Part shown: in pieces, positions 1 to 12,800 of the stretch
How positions within the stretch are numbered: the stretch's first letter is position 1
Layout of the letters: every line of letters starts with the position of its first letter
Assembly (NCBI RefSeq): GCF_003255815.1
Contig: NC_037680.1
Span: forward strand, 24,396,470 to 24,460,469
From: Theropithecus gelada
Taxonomy: Eukaryota > Chordata > Mammalia > Primates > Cercopithecidae
Direction: 5' to 3'
DNA length: 64,000 nucleotides
Made by a program: the position numbers and the translations under genes
Notes under the pieces: generated by a model
Told to the model about the DNA's origin: nothing
The model's input: the letters and a program-made list of their open reading frames with translations, nothing else
The model's database searches: none

Positions 1-609
1 AGGAGAGGAGCCAGGGGGTTAGATTCCTTGTTAGGTATGTTACTTGCAAAGACCTTTTGAAAATATTCTAATGACCCCTTCCCAGCTAGTTCAACCAAAA
101 TGACCATATTGAAATGTCATGTACTAAGAGTATTTAAAAAGCCAACATCCAAGGATATATTCAACTAGAGAAGAGAGATGTCCACTTTTCCCTCATGGCC
201 TCCCTTTTCCTTCATAGCTAAATATAAAAAATCGTGCTTTACATTTACCACCTCCTTTTTGTCACTCTTTGTCTCTTTGTCCTCTCTCTTCTTCTCACTC
301 CATAAAACAGTTCTGAGTAAAGTTAACAGTAATCTCACAGTCACTCAACGCAGTGCACTTTTTTTTAGCATTCCTTTTCCTTGACACTTGTAGTTCTGGA
401 AACACCTTTTTGCTTTGACTTAATGACCCCAATCTTTCTGAGAGATTCTCTCAGTGTTTTTTTCAGATTCACCCAGCCATGAAAATTTGAAGTTCTCCCT
501 GGTTTAGTATGAGACCTCCTTATCCTTTTTATCTTCTCATATAGTGTCTCTTCCCTGCCTGTGGTTCCACTGACCATCTCTATATACTGATGCTTCTCAG
601 TATGTCAGC
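1..609. other. Unassigned AT-rich sequence
   Basis: I recognise no repeat family or gene here. An ATG-initiated 68-codon frame at 178-384 is pyrimidine-rich (F, S, L) and has no recognisable domain or splice context, so I do not call it coding. Confidence 0.5.
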
Positions 610-1605
610 CTGATTTCTCCTCTAACACAAAATGTCACAGTACTTCAAATTCAACATGTCTAATTGCTAAGTCCTGAATGTTTTCCACCTCCCCCACTTC
701 AACACACATTTTTCTCAAACCTGGTAAACTTCAGGATATCTCAGTAAGAACCACCATCCTATATTTTGTTGCTCTAGCCAGAAATCTTAGAGTCATTTAC
801 AATATCAGCCTTTCCTTTATTTCTATACAAAAATCATCACCAAGTCCTTTTGATTCTTCTAAATATCTTTTCATTCCCACTTTCATACTACAAGGTCCAA
901 GTAGAAACTAGCATCACTGTTTGACTGGCAGGGTACTATAGTTGCCAATTAACTTGTCCACCAATCCAATCTCGTCTCTTACCAATTCCTTCTCAATACT
1001 GCAGCCAGAATAATATTTTCAAAACACAAAACTGATTAGGTGACACCAAGTCACTACCTAAAATTCTTCTATGGCATGCCATCATTCTTAAGATAAAATC
1101 CAAATTTTCAAAAGCACTGCGTGATCTCTACAGTGATACCTCGCATGGTCTCTGCTTGTTATTTTGCTCAAATCTATTTTGCCTGTCCTTAGTTCCCATA
1201 TCATTTGGATTTCCTTATGCCATACGGAATTTTGTATGAGCTTCTCTTTTTTTCTTAAAACATATCCAAGCTCCTGCCCTTCTCTAAAAATCCCTGCTTA
1301 CTCTTCCTTCACATCTCAGCTGAAGTGTCATTTACTCTTGGAGGCCTTTCCTGATCCCGGTTTTACATCAATTTTCTCTGTATAAACACTCACAGAAAGA
1401 TGCTCTTTTTGGAGACCTTATTCCCATTCAATAGTATATATTAATATACTAGAATAATTTTGTAAGTCTGTCCTCACTAAATTTCAGCCTGAAAAGATAA
1501 GGAACTGGCTTTTTTGGTCAACATTATTATCCTAGGTTTGGAAGTATGCCTTGCACCCACTAGGGGCTCATTTAAAATACTATTGAACGAATGCTCAGTG
1601 AATAT
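610..1605 (+). mobile_element. L2 LINE fragment (3' half)
   Basis: The order of matching blocks follows the L2 ORF2/3' region. A block resembling the L2 stretch with 'gctctagccagaaatct' lies near 770. 'ctgcagccagaataat' is near 1000, followed by the conserved AAAACACAAA segment. 'ggaggcctttcctgat' is near 1339. The 3' end near 1540-1605 resembles the L2 terminus (GGGGCTCATTTAAAATACTATTGAACGAATG). It is heavily diverged and carries no usable reading frame. Open frames of 77 and 73 codons inside it are by-products of this relic. Confidence 0.75.
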
Positions 1606-4172
1606 AAGTAATTATCGAAAGTGTTATGGTAACAGTAAACATGGAAACAAGAGTACAAGCAAGAGAAATACGAGGAGAGATTTTCTAACAATGCCTTTAG
1701 TCAATGCCTTAAACTGTGAGGGACAGTACCTGGCTACAAATATAAACCAGCTCAATCAACAAGGTTGGGGAGAGTTAGCACATATAACAGGATCTCATGG
1801 AGTCTAAGACCAGGAAGCATATCTGGGTTCTCCAGGGTACTTAAACAGAGACTAGAAAATTAGAAATAGAAACCAACCTCTCCATCTTTCTGGGGTTGCA
1901 TAATTTCACATACCTTTTTGCCTCTGTGTTTCTGTTTTGTCTCTGTACTTCTGTTTCACTCTTATTTTAAACAATACTGGCTTCATCTTCTTTAAGTTCA
2001 ATTTGGATATCTGGCAAAGTGTAATATCTCCTCATTCCACTTAGGACACTGATTGATGGAACTTCTATATGGGTTACTTCACATTCTTGAAAAAATTTTT
2101 ATTGATGGAGCTTGAGTGTTGTAACTATACCTGGTCCAATAAGCTATTGCCAGAGGGCTGAGATCACAAACATGGCTATTTCTCCACCTTCCAGAAAAGA
2201 CTGGAATAATTCTCAAAGTTTGTGGATTTGGCAAGTAACACCCAGGAATGTGCTCTGCTATCACTGGCAACAGAATGGATATGAGAGATGATATATAGTT
2301 GAGAAGTAGATGAGTTTAGCATCAACAGGCTCAGTGGTTAGCAAAATTGTAATGGTATTGGTGGAACTAGGGAGTCAATTAGAATAACTAGATTGGAAAA
2401 AAAAAAGGTTGAGAATCAGATATTGCTGTTGTATTATTAGAGATACTTTGTGGATGTAGTTTGAAGAAAATTGAGACATTTATCATTGGGTGGTGAGGGT
2501 TTCTCCCTTGATGCATGAGAAATTAACATGAATAAGGCTTTCTCTAAATAAAATACCCTTCATATCATGATTCCTCAATCTAACAGACCAACCCCTTTCC
2601 TTTTCTCCAGGATTTATATACACAAACTAGATAAACAATTTTTTTTTTTCAGGCTATTCCCTTAGGCATACTTTCTGAAGTTCACTGATTGGCATTTGAA
2701 ATTGAACAACAGATATGATTGTGGATATTTAAATATAATATGAATAGTGTTAAAGCAATTCTCTGGAAAGGAAAATGATGACTTAACAAACTCAGTACTT
2801 ACACTAATGGTAAGATTATACCTATGCATCACACTTCTGAACTTATGATGGGCTCGACAATTCACTCTGGATTGAGGACAATTGAACCACAATATGAAAC
2901 ATATACTTTTTGCTTGAAAACATTTTTCATTAGTAATTTATAGATAGTTGCCAAAAATGTTTCACTTGGCAGTCAAACTGTATACACTATGGACAGCTGA
3001 ACTGGATGGTTCCTGCCTTGCAGTTATATGAAATGTAAATAATATTTTTCATAAGTGTGATGGCAATTGACTTTGAGAAAAAGTGGTGCAATATAGATAG
3101 GGAAGTACCAAATACTACTGTCACACACTTTTTACTTTTTATGGGGCTGCTTAACAGTGTGCAGCATTTATATTCAAAATAAGAGAGCTTCAGTTGTATT
3201 TATGTTTTAAAACTACCAAGGCAAAAAACAAATCAAATAATTTATCACAGAATTCAGTAATATGACAAAGTATATCAAAATTTGAGATATGAGAATTCTA
3301 CACAATAGCATGTGTTTTGTGGGTAGTGATAGCCCACAGAAATCTAATTTAATCAAATATTTAAAGAGGTAATAATTAATTTTTAACGAATTGAAGTGAA
3401 CCATAACTAGGAAGAAATGTTATTGTTTATTTTTAATGCCAGAAGAGTACTCCTGATACAATTTTAATATTTCATTAAGGCAGTAACTTTCATATTGTGG
3501 GTTTTATCCCAGGTTTTTATGTTTGATGATATATTTTCTCCTCTTAGAAAAAAGTTGGAGTTTTATTGCCTAGCAGTAGTGGATAATGGGAAGTGCTCTT
3601 TTTCTGTCAATTTGATTATGTTCTATTCTCACTACATTGCTAGGGATTAATCAAACAAATTATGGAAAGTATATTGGCTTATGTTAGAACCAGAACATAT
3701 TACCATGCACAGTGCTTTATATTTTATGGAAATTATGCAGAAATATTTCACTAGATGCTTTTCTTCAAAAGTTTTCCTATGCTGGATAGCTCCTAGAATA
3801 TGTTACAATGTATAAGGTCTTTTCAAATTTGTCTTGCATTTTTCATTAATTTAAAAACTGTATTTTTTATACTTAGATTATTTGTCTCTGAATTTGGGGA
3901 AAGTCATTTAAATCTTTCTCACTTCAATCATAGTTTAAAGTGTGAATTACTAAAATTGAAAGGGTATATATACATTAACATGGCTGTAAGAACAGTATTT
4001 GGCAGAAGGATATATGGTAAATGAATGTTAAAAAGAAAGCATTTAAGATAAAAAAGTAGAAAAATGTAAAGAAAAAGACTTAAGTTTGATAGATGAAAAA
4101 CAATATATTTTCAGTTTTAATTTGTGAGATGCAAAAGGTCGTGTGCACAGAATTGTGCTCATTTTAAGGATT

Positions 4173-4176
<4 letters not shown>
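1606..4176. other. Unassigned sequence, 2.6 kb
   Basis: AT-rich DNA with no recognised repeat, RNA or exon. Short open frames (63-97 codons) lack family signatures. A very old repeat could be hidden here, and a profile search would be needed to see it. Confidence 0.45.

Positions 4177-4205
<29 letters not shown>
4177..4205. repeat. (T)29 homopolymer
   Basis: An uninterrupted run of 29 T follows TTTAGC. A poly(T) of this length often marks the tail of a minus-strand retroposon. The sequence after it is not Alu or L1, and I see no TTTATT (reverse AATAAA) in the next 30 bases, so the origin is unclear. Confidence 0.9.
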
Positions 4206-4207
<2 letters not shown>

Positions 4208-4513
4208 ATACTCTACCCTGACTCCAACTTGTGGTTTTTTCATCAGTGAGTAGAACATTTATATTCTGTCAGACTTGAATATTTAGTCATCTGTGACTCT
4301 TCTTGCTGCTTTGAATTCTGTAACCAATAAATTGTGAATCTCTTTATTGTATTCAAAGAGATGTTATTTTTTCATAGGGTATTGGTGGAATTCTGAGAAC
4401 AGTCTTGCCTCAGTAGTGGGGCATAGTTAGTCCTAGACTGAATACTGTTTTGGTCCTGAAAAATAAACCTTAAATAGAAACCTTAAATAGAAAACTAAAA
4501 AGCTTCAAGCTGT

Positions 4514-4580
4514 ATCTAACAGTATATCAGAATCTATCTGATATACTGTAAGAAATCTAACAGTATATCAGAATGTATCT
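4514..4580. repeat. Local direct duplication flanking a 13-bp palindrome
   Basis: A 26-base unit at 4514-4539 recurs at 4555-4580 with one mismatch (ATCTAACAGTATATCAGAAT shared). Between the two copies, ACAGTATATCAGA (4519-4531) and TCTGATATACTGT (4537-4549) form a perfect 13-bp inverted repeat with a 5-base loop. A 15-base tandem copy (CTTAAATAGAAAC) sits just upstream near 4470-4500. This looks like a replication-slippage or template-switch scar, not a functional site. Confidence 0.9.
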
Positions 4581-5219
4581 CAAGAATATTTGTGGGACTA
4601 TAACATCTATCTAGCATCCAGAAAATTAAATTACTATATACAGCATCCAATTTAAAAAACAGATATGCAAAGAATCAGGAATATACAAATCACATGGTGG
4701 TAAACCAATCAATTGAAACTTATGCAAAGCTCACACAGATGGTAACTTAACAAAGACATTACAACCATTCTTACAACTGTATTCAAATGTTTAAAAAGTT
4801 GAATTAGCACATAAAGGAATGAAAGATATAAAGCAGACCCAAACTGGATTTCTGTATGAAAACTACAATGTCTGAGAGGGAAAACATAATGGATAGAACT
4901 GAATATACATTATGCATGGCCAGAGAAAAAGTTAGTGAAAGAAGGTACAGCAATAGAAAATCTAAAATGAAATAGACAGAAAGTAATAATTAGAAAAAAT
5001 AAACAAAGCATCAGAAATCTGTGGTATTTAAAGTGGGCTAATCTATAATTAATTGGAATTCCTGAAGGAGAGTATGACAGAAAGTATATTTGAAGAAAAA
5101 TTGGTCAAATGTTTTTCAAATATTCATATGATAAAAGAGTACTCTACATATCCAAGAAGTTCAATGAACATCATACACACAGGAAACAATATAAAACATC
5201 ACAGCCAAATTGCTCAAAA

Positions 5220-5370
5220 ATAAATAAAATATCTTAGAATAAATAGAAACCATAGAAAATAGAATAGATAGAAAATAGAATAAATAGAAAAAATATATTA
5301 TGGATAAATAGAATAAATATAAAAAATAATAGAATAATAGAATAAATAGAAAAAATATATTATGGACAAA
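5220..5370. repeat. AT-rich tandem expansion inside L1 ORF1
   Basis: GAATAAATA-type units are iterated here. A 27-base block (GAATAAATAGAAAAAATATA and seven further bases) is exactly repeated at 5278-5304 and 5340-5366, a 62-base period. This is local expansion within the L1 relic. Confidence 0.85.
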
Positions 5371-5964
5371 TTTAAGTATAGAATATTTCTCATCAGAACA
5401 AGGAAAGTGAAAGGACAGTAGAACAAAATGATTGAAATAAGAAAAACAAAAACCCTTATCAACTTAGAATTCTATACTCAGCAAAGGCAACTTTCAAAAA
5501 CAATGGCAAAGATCTATTTCAATTCATAAAAATTTATTACCAGTAAATCCACATTCTAAGAAATATTAAAGAATGTTTATCTGACAGAATGAAAGGAATA
5601 CAAGATGGAATCTACATCCATAGAAAAGAAATAAGAGCACCAAGAATAGTAACTAGGAAAGATCCATAATATAAACTTGAAAACCACCATTAAATACCAA
5701 AACAGAGTATAGCTAATAAGCCAAATAAAAATAAAATAAAATCATAAATAATCAGTTAATCATAAAACAGTTTGTTAAATCAACACGTATTTTTTAATAT
5801 ATTCATCACAAGGGCTTACTCAAAGACTTAATTAAATAAAACAGAAACGAAACAAAAGCAGTACCACAGCTTACAATATAGCATCCTATGAAGAACTTAA
5901 TGAGAGGAAACAAACAGACAACACAAGGAGGGGAGCCTCAGTCAGGAATCTTGGCTGGAGATCT

Positions 5965-6285
5965 ACTTTTATTTTTATTATTATTTATTTATTTTTATTT
6001 TTTGAGACAGGGTCTTGCTCTGTCACCCATTCTGGAGTGCAGTGGTGCAAGCATGGCTCACTGCAGCCCTGACCTCTCAGGCTCAAGCGATCCTCCTACC
6101 TCAGCTTTCCATGTGACTGGGGCCATAGATGCACACCACATGCCCAGCTAATTTTTAAAAATATTTTGTAAAGGAAGGATCTCCCTATGTTGCCCAAACT
6201 GGTCTTGAACTCCTGTGCTCAAGTAATCCTCCCACCTGCACCTCCAAATATACTGGGATTACAGGGATAAGTCACTGCCCTCAAT
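5965..6285 (-). mobile_element. Alu (AluJ-like), antisense
   Basis: The antisense Alu order is clear: a T-rich tail complement, then 'gagacagggtcttgctctgt', 'ggagtgcagtggtgc', 'cagctaatttttaaa', 'atgttgcccaaactgg', and 'ctgggattacaggg' near the 5' end. Many substitutions and AluJ-type bases suggest an old insertion. It lies inside the L1, so it is younger than the L1. An open frame of 87 codons reading into it is not a gene. Confidence 0.9.
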
Positions 6286-6685
6286 CTGAGTAGGTTTCTT
6301 GAAGGCACTTCTTAAAGTTTGTGGGGTTGGAAGGTTTGTTTTATATATCAGATACGAATGGCAGAAAACACATCAACAAGATGTTTATATAAATATCATA
6401 TTAAATATAAATGATCCTATAGCCCAATAAAAAGCCATACATGGCAAAAAAAAAAAAAAAAAGAAAAAAGAAAAACCTAAAATGCAAGTACTTGTTGCCC
6501 AGAAGAAATACACCTCAAATACAGAGTCAAAGCTAGGTTAAAAATAATGCAAAAATGTATGCTAAAATAATACTAAGACATTTGGAGTAACTGTTAGACC
6601 AAGTAGATTTAAAAACTGGTTTGAATACTCTAACTTAATAATAAAGGAGTCAATTGGTGAAGAGACATAACAAATATTTATGTAC

Positions 6686-7115
6686 CTTTATTAGTCTGTA
6701 TTGTGTTTTTATAAAGAAATACCCAAGGCTAGGCAATTTATAAAGAAAAGAGGCTTATTTGGTTCACAGTTCTGCAGGCTATACAAGAAGTATGGTGTCA
6801 GCATCTGTTTCTAGTGAAGCCTCAGGAAGATTATACTCATGGCAGAAGGCCGGGGGGAGCCAGTATGCCACATTGAAAGAGAGGGAGGAAGAGAGGGGAA
6901 GCAAGAGAGAGGGGAGAAGGCACCTAGCTGTCTAAACAACCAGCTCTCACATGAACTAATAGAGTGAGAACTCACTCATTACCACCAGTGATGACACGAA
7001 GATGACTCATTAAGATACCAAGCCATTCATGAGGGATCTGCCCACATCATCCAAACACCTTCCACTAGGCCCCACTTCCAACACTGGAAGTCACATTTCG
7101 ACATGAGTTTGGAGA
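6686..7115 (-). mobile_element. MaLR LTR (MST type), antisense, solo
   Basis: The reverse complement of an MST LTR is recognisable: 'ttagtctgtattgtg' at the start, 'cacagttctgcaggct', 'tcatggcagaaggc', 'catgagggatctgccc' and 'aggccccacttccaacact'. The far end is degraded, so the right boundary is approximate. No internal region is attached, so it is a solo LTR. It sits within the L1. The GA-rich stretch at 6880-6920 belongs to the LTR. Confidence 0.8.
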
Positions 7116-8236
7116 TAAGAAGCAACTGCGTCCAGGATGTTTTCCAAGGTAAAACAATATTCAATCATTTTTAAAAGATTTTTGCCATGCAAAGTATGTT
7201 TTTTCTTATCTCAATGAAATTAAATTTTTAAAAGTCAGTACAGAAATTTGGGGATTATTGAGCCATCTATTTGTAAACAAAGTAAGATGTGATTAAATAA
7301 TCTATTAGTCTTAGATGAAATCAAAAAATAAATTTACAAAGTATTCAATCTAAACAAAAATGAAAATGCTACATATTCAAACGTATGGGATGCTGCAAAA
7401 GCAGTACTTAGGGGTACATTTATAGCATTAGAAAGAAGAATGTTTGTGAATAATTATTAATTATTCATATTAAGAAACTAGATTAAACCCAATGTAAATA
7501 AAAAAGGAAATAATAAAGACCACAGCAGAAATCAACAAAATAGAACACAGAACCATAGAGTAAATAAATAGGACCAAAAACTCTATCTCATATAAGTTCC
7601 ATAAGATTGATAAAACTTTAGCCAAACGGACAGGAGACAAAGAAAGAAGAAACAAACTACCAATATCAGAAGTGAGAGAGGTGGCATCACTATGTATTCT
7701 ATAACTTTTAAAAATGTAAATAAATATTATGGACATCTTTATGTCAATAAATTCAACAAGTTACATACAATGTAAAATTCCTTGATAGGCACACATACCA
7801 GATCTCAGAAGAAGAAACAAACAACCTGTATATCATGTCGGTTAAATAAGTAGAATTTTTAGTTAAATACCTTCTCACAAAGAAAATTTTAGGCCCAAAT
7901 GTCTTTGCTAAGAAATAAAACTTTCAAACAAACAAAAAAAAGACACTATTTATCCATAAATTCTCACATAATCGAAAAAAATGAAGTGCTTTTCAATTCA
8001 TTTTTGAGATTAATACTACTCTGATACCAAAACAAATACAGTATTAAAAATTAAAAAGAGAACTACAGACCACTATCCTTTTGATAACAAATGTAAAAAG
8101 TTCAACTTAACATTAAAGAAAGGAAGAATACCTCATGGCCAATTTACCTTCACCTCAGCAATGCAAGGGAGGCTCAATACTGAAAATATGTCAATGTAAT
8201 TCATCATATTAATGAACCAACATGAGCAAAACGATA

Positions 8237-8625
8237 TGATATAGTTGGAGCCTCTGTCTTGTCCCAAATCTGATGTCAAACTGTAATCCCCGATGTTGGA
8301 GGTGGGGCCTGGTGGAAGGTGATTGGATCATGGGGGTGGATTTTCCTTTGGTGCTGTTCTCATTATAGTGAGTGAATTATTGTGAGATTTGGTTGTTTAA
8401 AAGTGTGGAGCACCTCCCCCTTCTCTCTCTTCCTCCTGTTCTGGCCACGTAAGTAAGACTACCTGCTTCCCTCTCGCCTTCCGCCATGATTGTAAGCTTT
8501 CTGAGACCTTTCCAGCCATGCTTCCTATACACCCTGCAGAACCATGAGCCAATTAAACCACTTTTCTTTATAAATTACCCAGTTTCAGGTACTTCTTTAT
8601 GTAAATGTGAGAATGAACTAATACA
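8237..8625 (+). mobile_element. MaLR LTR (MST type), solo
   Basis: It starts TGATATAGTTGGAGC and ends CTAATACA, the usual MaLR LTR termini. Inside are 'gttggaggtggggcctgg', 'gattggatcatgggggtgg', 'gccttccgccatgattgtaag' (21-base core at 8477, split by small changes), 'gccaattaaaccac' and 'ataaattacccagt'. I could not find a clean 5-bp target-site duplication. It splits the L1 RT region; the L1 reads on at 8630. Confidence 0.88.
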
Positions 8626-9774
8626 GGATGTTATCAATAGATGCAAAAAAAATTAAGTAAATTATCTATTCCTAAGTAAAATTTTAAGCAAGCTAGGAAT
8701 AGAGGGAAACTGCCTCAACCTGACAGAAAATCTAAAAGACATCTACCGAAAATCTACAGTTAACATTAATGATGAATGACTAAATGCTTTCCCCATAAAA
8801 TCAGAAAAACAAAAACAAACAGAACAAACCAAGAATGTCCATTCTCACTACTTTCATTCTATGTGGTATGGTACTGGAGGTTTTATCTGACACAGTAAGA
8901 AAGGAAGTGGACTATATCCAGATTAAAAAGAAAAAAGTAAAACGGACTTATTGACAGATTACATGAATCTCCATGAAGACATGGAATCAATCTAAATTTC
9001 TATCAGTGGTGGACTGGATAAAGTAAATGTGGTAAATATACACCATGAAATACTACACCGCCATAAAATTGAGATGACATCCTTTGCAGCAAGATGGATG
9101 GAGCTAGAGGCCATCATCCTAAGTGAATTAACATAAGAACAGAAAAGCAAGGAAAGGGGAAAAAAAAGCATATGTTCATACAACTTTTTTAGGAATGTTC
9201 ATATCTGCCTATTCAAAATAACCAAAACCTGAAAACAACCCCTAAAATCCACCAATAGGTGAATGGATAAACTAGCAATAAAAAGGAAACTATTAAAGCA
9301 TACTACTACATGGATGAATCTCTAAAGAATTACAATGAATAAAAGAATCCAGACAAAAAAAGTACCTAATTTATGATACCATGTATTAAAAAAGTATAGA
9401 ACGTGTAACCTGATGTATACTGTCTGGAAGTAGAGCAGTGTTTGCCAAATTTGGTGTGTGTTTGAGAGGGGGAATGGGAGGAGGAAGAGAGAGGGATTAG
9501 GAAAGGCTAAAGTGAAAATTTGATGTGTAGTGAAATATATTCATTATCTTGACCGTGGTGATGATTTCATGGTGCTACATGCACATGTCCAAACTTAAAA
9601 AGTTATACACTTTATAAATGTGAAGTATATTGTATATGAATTATACCTCAATAATACTGTTAAATAGTAGAAAACTTACTTGAAATAGACATACTGTACT
9701 CGAAGTCTCCAGGGAAATAGATAAGCTCCAAAGTATTCCTACCCTATCCTTTTCCCTCTTCTTTTGATTCAAAC

Positions 9775-9826
9775 TCAGAGAGAGAGGGAGAGGGAGAGAG
9801 TGAGGGAGAAAGAGAGAGAGAGAGCG

Positions 9827-9866
<40 letters not shown>
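9775..9866. repeat. (GA)n purine microsatellite
   Basis: About 90 bases of almost pure GA/GAGG with a few C interruptions (AGCGAGAGCGAC). Long purine/pyrimidine tracts can form triplex DNA. Open frames on both strands here (RERERE and SLSLSL) are artefacts of the dinucleotide repeat. Confidence 0.97.
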
Positions 9867-9867
<1 letters not shown>

Positions 9868-12800
9868 AACCTGTTGTTCTTACTTGAGTCACGTTCCTAC
9901 CATTTATGTAGGTGTGAAGTCTGTGCACACTGAAGATAATTTCTCAGAAAAGTTTGAGATGCTATTCTGAAAATAAAGAGAAAAAAAATACCAAACTAAA
10001 CATATTATCTTAATTTAAGTATATTTATTCCAATTCACTTAACATTCAACAAATATTTAGTTATTGCCTATTACATCCATGACTGTCATGGTGCCAGAGT
10101 TTGATATTTCACTGATGAAAAGACAGAGCCATCCTTGGAAAGTGGTACAATGGGAGAAATGTATACACCAAGAAGTAATGAGAGTAGTGATGCAGATTCT
10201 TATTCTCTGAGTCTCAGGTCCTGCTCAAATCCATTAAATCATCTCACAGTTCAATCTAGCACACAGGCATAAGGAGCAAACGAAACGTTTTAGGGACATA
10301 AAAATAAAAAAAGTAGTTGTTCCAGGAGTGATGAACAACAAGTACCAGGCATTTGGCAAAGAGGATTGGAGAAAAGCAAACTCCTTTAAGTGCAGTCTGA
10401 AAACAAAAGAGTGAGCAAGTACAAACCAGAAGTTTACGAACTTGCAGCAAATAGTAAAAGAGAAAAAAACAAACAAAGCCTTCCTACAGGTAAAGCAGAC
10501 TAGCCAGGTGAGTTCAAGATCAGCAGAAATTGTGCAGCACTATTTGCAACAGATCAGAGTAGATGTCAAGAGTTTCTACCAGTTCACTGAATCGTAAGAA
10601 CTGTGAAATCAGTCAGCACATAAATGTAGGTGAAAAGACCTAAGCTGACAAAATCCTCTACTGCTTATGGAGACAATTCATCCTGACAGTAAAGTTCTTT
10701 TTCATTTTCTGATCTGTTCAAAGTTGATAATATTAGCTGATAATATCTGTTCAAAGTAGCCACCTCATATGTGCGTTAGGAGGCATACATGAGAGAATGT
10801 GCTTAAATTTATTAACAGAATACCTGTTTCAAGGTATGGTTGAAATGGTTTAGAAATTTTTGGAGCTTCACTCTATATTACCTATAATTTATTAATTCTA
10901 ATTATATTCATATTAGCTGTGTAGAATCTTGTATATATTCTTTTCTTCTATTCATTAAAATCTCTAAAGAATCTCCCCAGTTACAGTCATTGCTAGGTAT
11001 CTATTCTATACACAACAGAGTATCTCACTTATTCACTCCTTACTTCTTCTACTCAGTACCCAGCAGAATGAGTAACACATATTTGATGGATAACAGGAAT
11101 GAAGTGGGAGAATTCTGTCTAAATACATTAGTCAGGAGTCCTGTGGTCAGAGTAACAAAAGAAATTAGTTCTATAGCAGCAGAGAGAATATTACCTACTT
11201 GCCTGAACAACTTGCTTCTAATTTAATTTAATACTGAGAAAGGTCTCTAGGATCTCTAATATTTAAAGTCTATAGGCTTAAAGTTGCTCTTCCTGGTTTC
11301 AGATATGATGTTGCCCCATTGGCTTTAATAACATGTTTTTGAAGAACAATTTTCCTCCTATACCTTATAATTATAGGAAGAAATGTGTAATTGATTTACA
11401 TATATACATATATAGATATATAAATGTATATTTCAATTTATCTTACAATGAATCAGTAAAAAAAATTGAACCAGCCAATCTCCATTTTGTTTTTCTTTAA
11501 CCCTGAAAGTTTTCTCCCCATAATAGATACAAGAAACTAAAATTTGTCTTTGTGCAAATAAATGTGCATGCAATTCAGGATATGCTCATTAATAATTAAG
11601 TAAATGCCACTCTTATATTTATTAAAAATTTATTCTGATATATATTTTTGGAGAATTATTTTTTACAGAATCATATACCAAGTTAATGTTCTGATTATTG
11701 CTTATTAGCAACATAGTATCTTGTCTATATTTGTATTAATTGTATATAATATTAATTGCACGGAATATTAATTGCAGTTTCAAATGTAATAATGCAAACA
11801 TTGAAGAAAAGGCTTTGCTGGCTAACATTTTTCTCCATAGATTTTATGAAGGACTGACTCTCTAATCAGGATTTTGAGCTCTTCAATTGCTGAACTAGCA
11901 GTTTGTAAGTTACATATAGTACTAGCCAAAAATGCAGACTTTGCAAGACTCTTCAAGAATTTCAGAAATGCACAAAAGGAAATATTAAGTGTATCCAGTA
12001 GTAAAGGTATGATGAGGAAGACACATTCAATGACAAAGTAAATTCGTTCAGAAAAAGAGCAGCACAGGCAATCAAGATAACCAGTGTTGTCACATCGCCC
12101 TTGAGAAAAGTATTGAGAATTCTGGCCTCCATCTTTGCTAGAGATAAACTCATCACTTCACAGCTCAAGCTATCCAAAATAGAAAATGCTTTATTCTTAC
12201 TCTCTTACAAATGGGTGAAATGACGAACCAAGCAAAGGAAGCATTTTTCAATGATCAGAAAAGCCACCTTACACCTTCTCTTGCCCCCACCTCTCAGAAA
12301 TCCCTCAAACCAATCCATGTGCCATATAAAATTAGATGCATTAAATTTACTTTACAAGATCCTAATAGCTTTGGACCAACAACTTAGCAAACTAATGAAA
12401 GCAGCTTCTGACTTGGAAACATTTCTTTCCATTTGGAAATACCGCAGCCAAGAAAAGAGTTTTTGAAAAAAATATAGAAGGCAAATAATAATCTGTAATA
12501 AGAGAACGGAATTGTGAATAAAATAGCATACTGATGAAGAAGAAAGATACTTGACTGCCCTTTCCAAGGCCTATGTAGCGGGGCCTTTTTGGAAGATAGG
12601 ATTGATTGGATTGGCCAGAGTCTGTTTTGTTGTGCGTGGAGCTTCCTGTTGGCTGGCCTGATACAATATGCTATTAAGTAATTTGGGCTGGAACATCATT
12701 ATTCTTCATGAAGAATTTAAAGAAGATCTTGACTTGAGCTGATTGCAAGAGAAGTCATGCTGCGCCATGCAGTATAAAAATATCATCAGTCTTATGCCAC

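Larger units (their letters stand above)
4590..9665 (+). mobile_element. Old L1 LINE (L1M type), interrupted
   Basis: Blocks occur in L1 order. ORF1-like sequence covers about 4590-5700 ('ttggaattcctgaaggag' near 5053; 'gaattctatactcagcaaag' near 5467). The start of ORF2 follows at 6400-6690 ('agaagaaatacacctcaaat'). Reverse-transcriptase-region sequence covers 7300-8230 and 8630-8970. The 3' UTR covers 8990-9665 and ends in 'ttatacctcaataatactgt'. The frames are full of stops, so no ORF1 or ORF2 protein can be made. An AluJ and two MST-type LTRs have inserted, and the pieces on either side remain collinear. A small internal deletion near 8980 is likely. The subfamily (L1MC/L1ME) is inferred from divergence. 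Confidence 0.8.

Noticed and set aside
7447..7467. 21-base AT palindrome (TGAATAATTATTAATTATTCA minus one base)
   Set aside because: Very AT-rich palindromes are expected by chance in this composition, and it lies in a decayed L1.
9641..9970. Arginine/glutamate and serine/leucine-rich frames on both strands
   Set aside because: They are translations of the (GA)n microsatellite.
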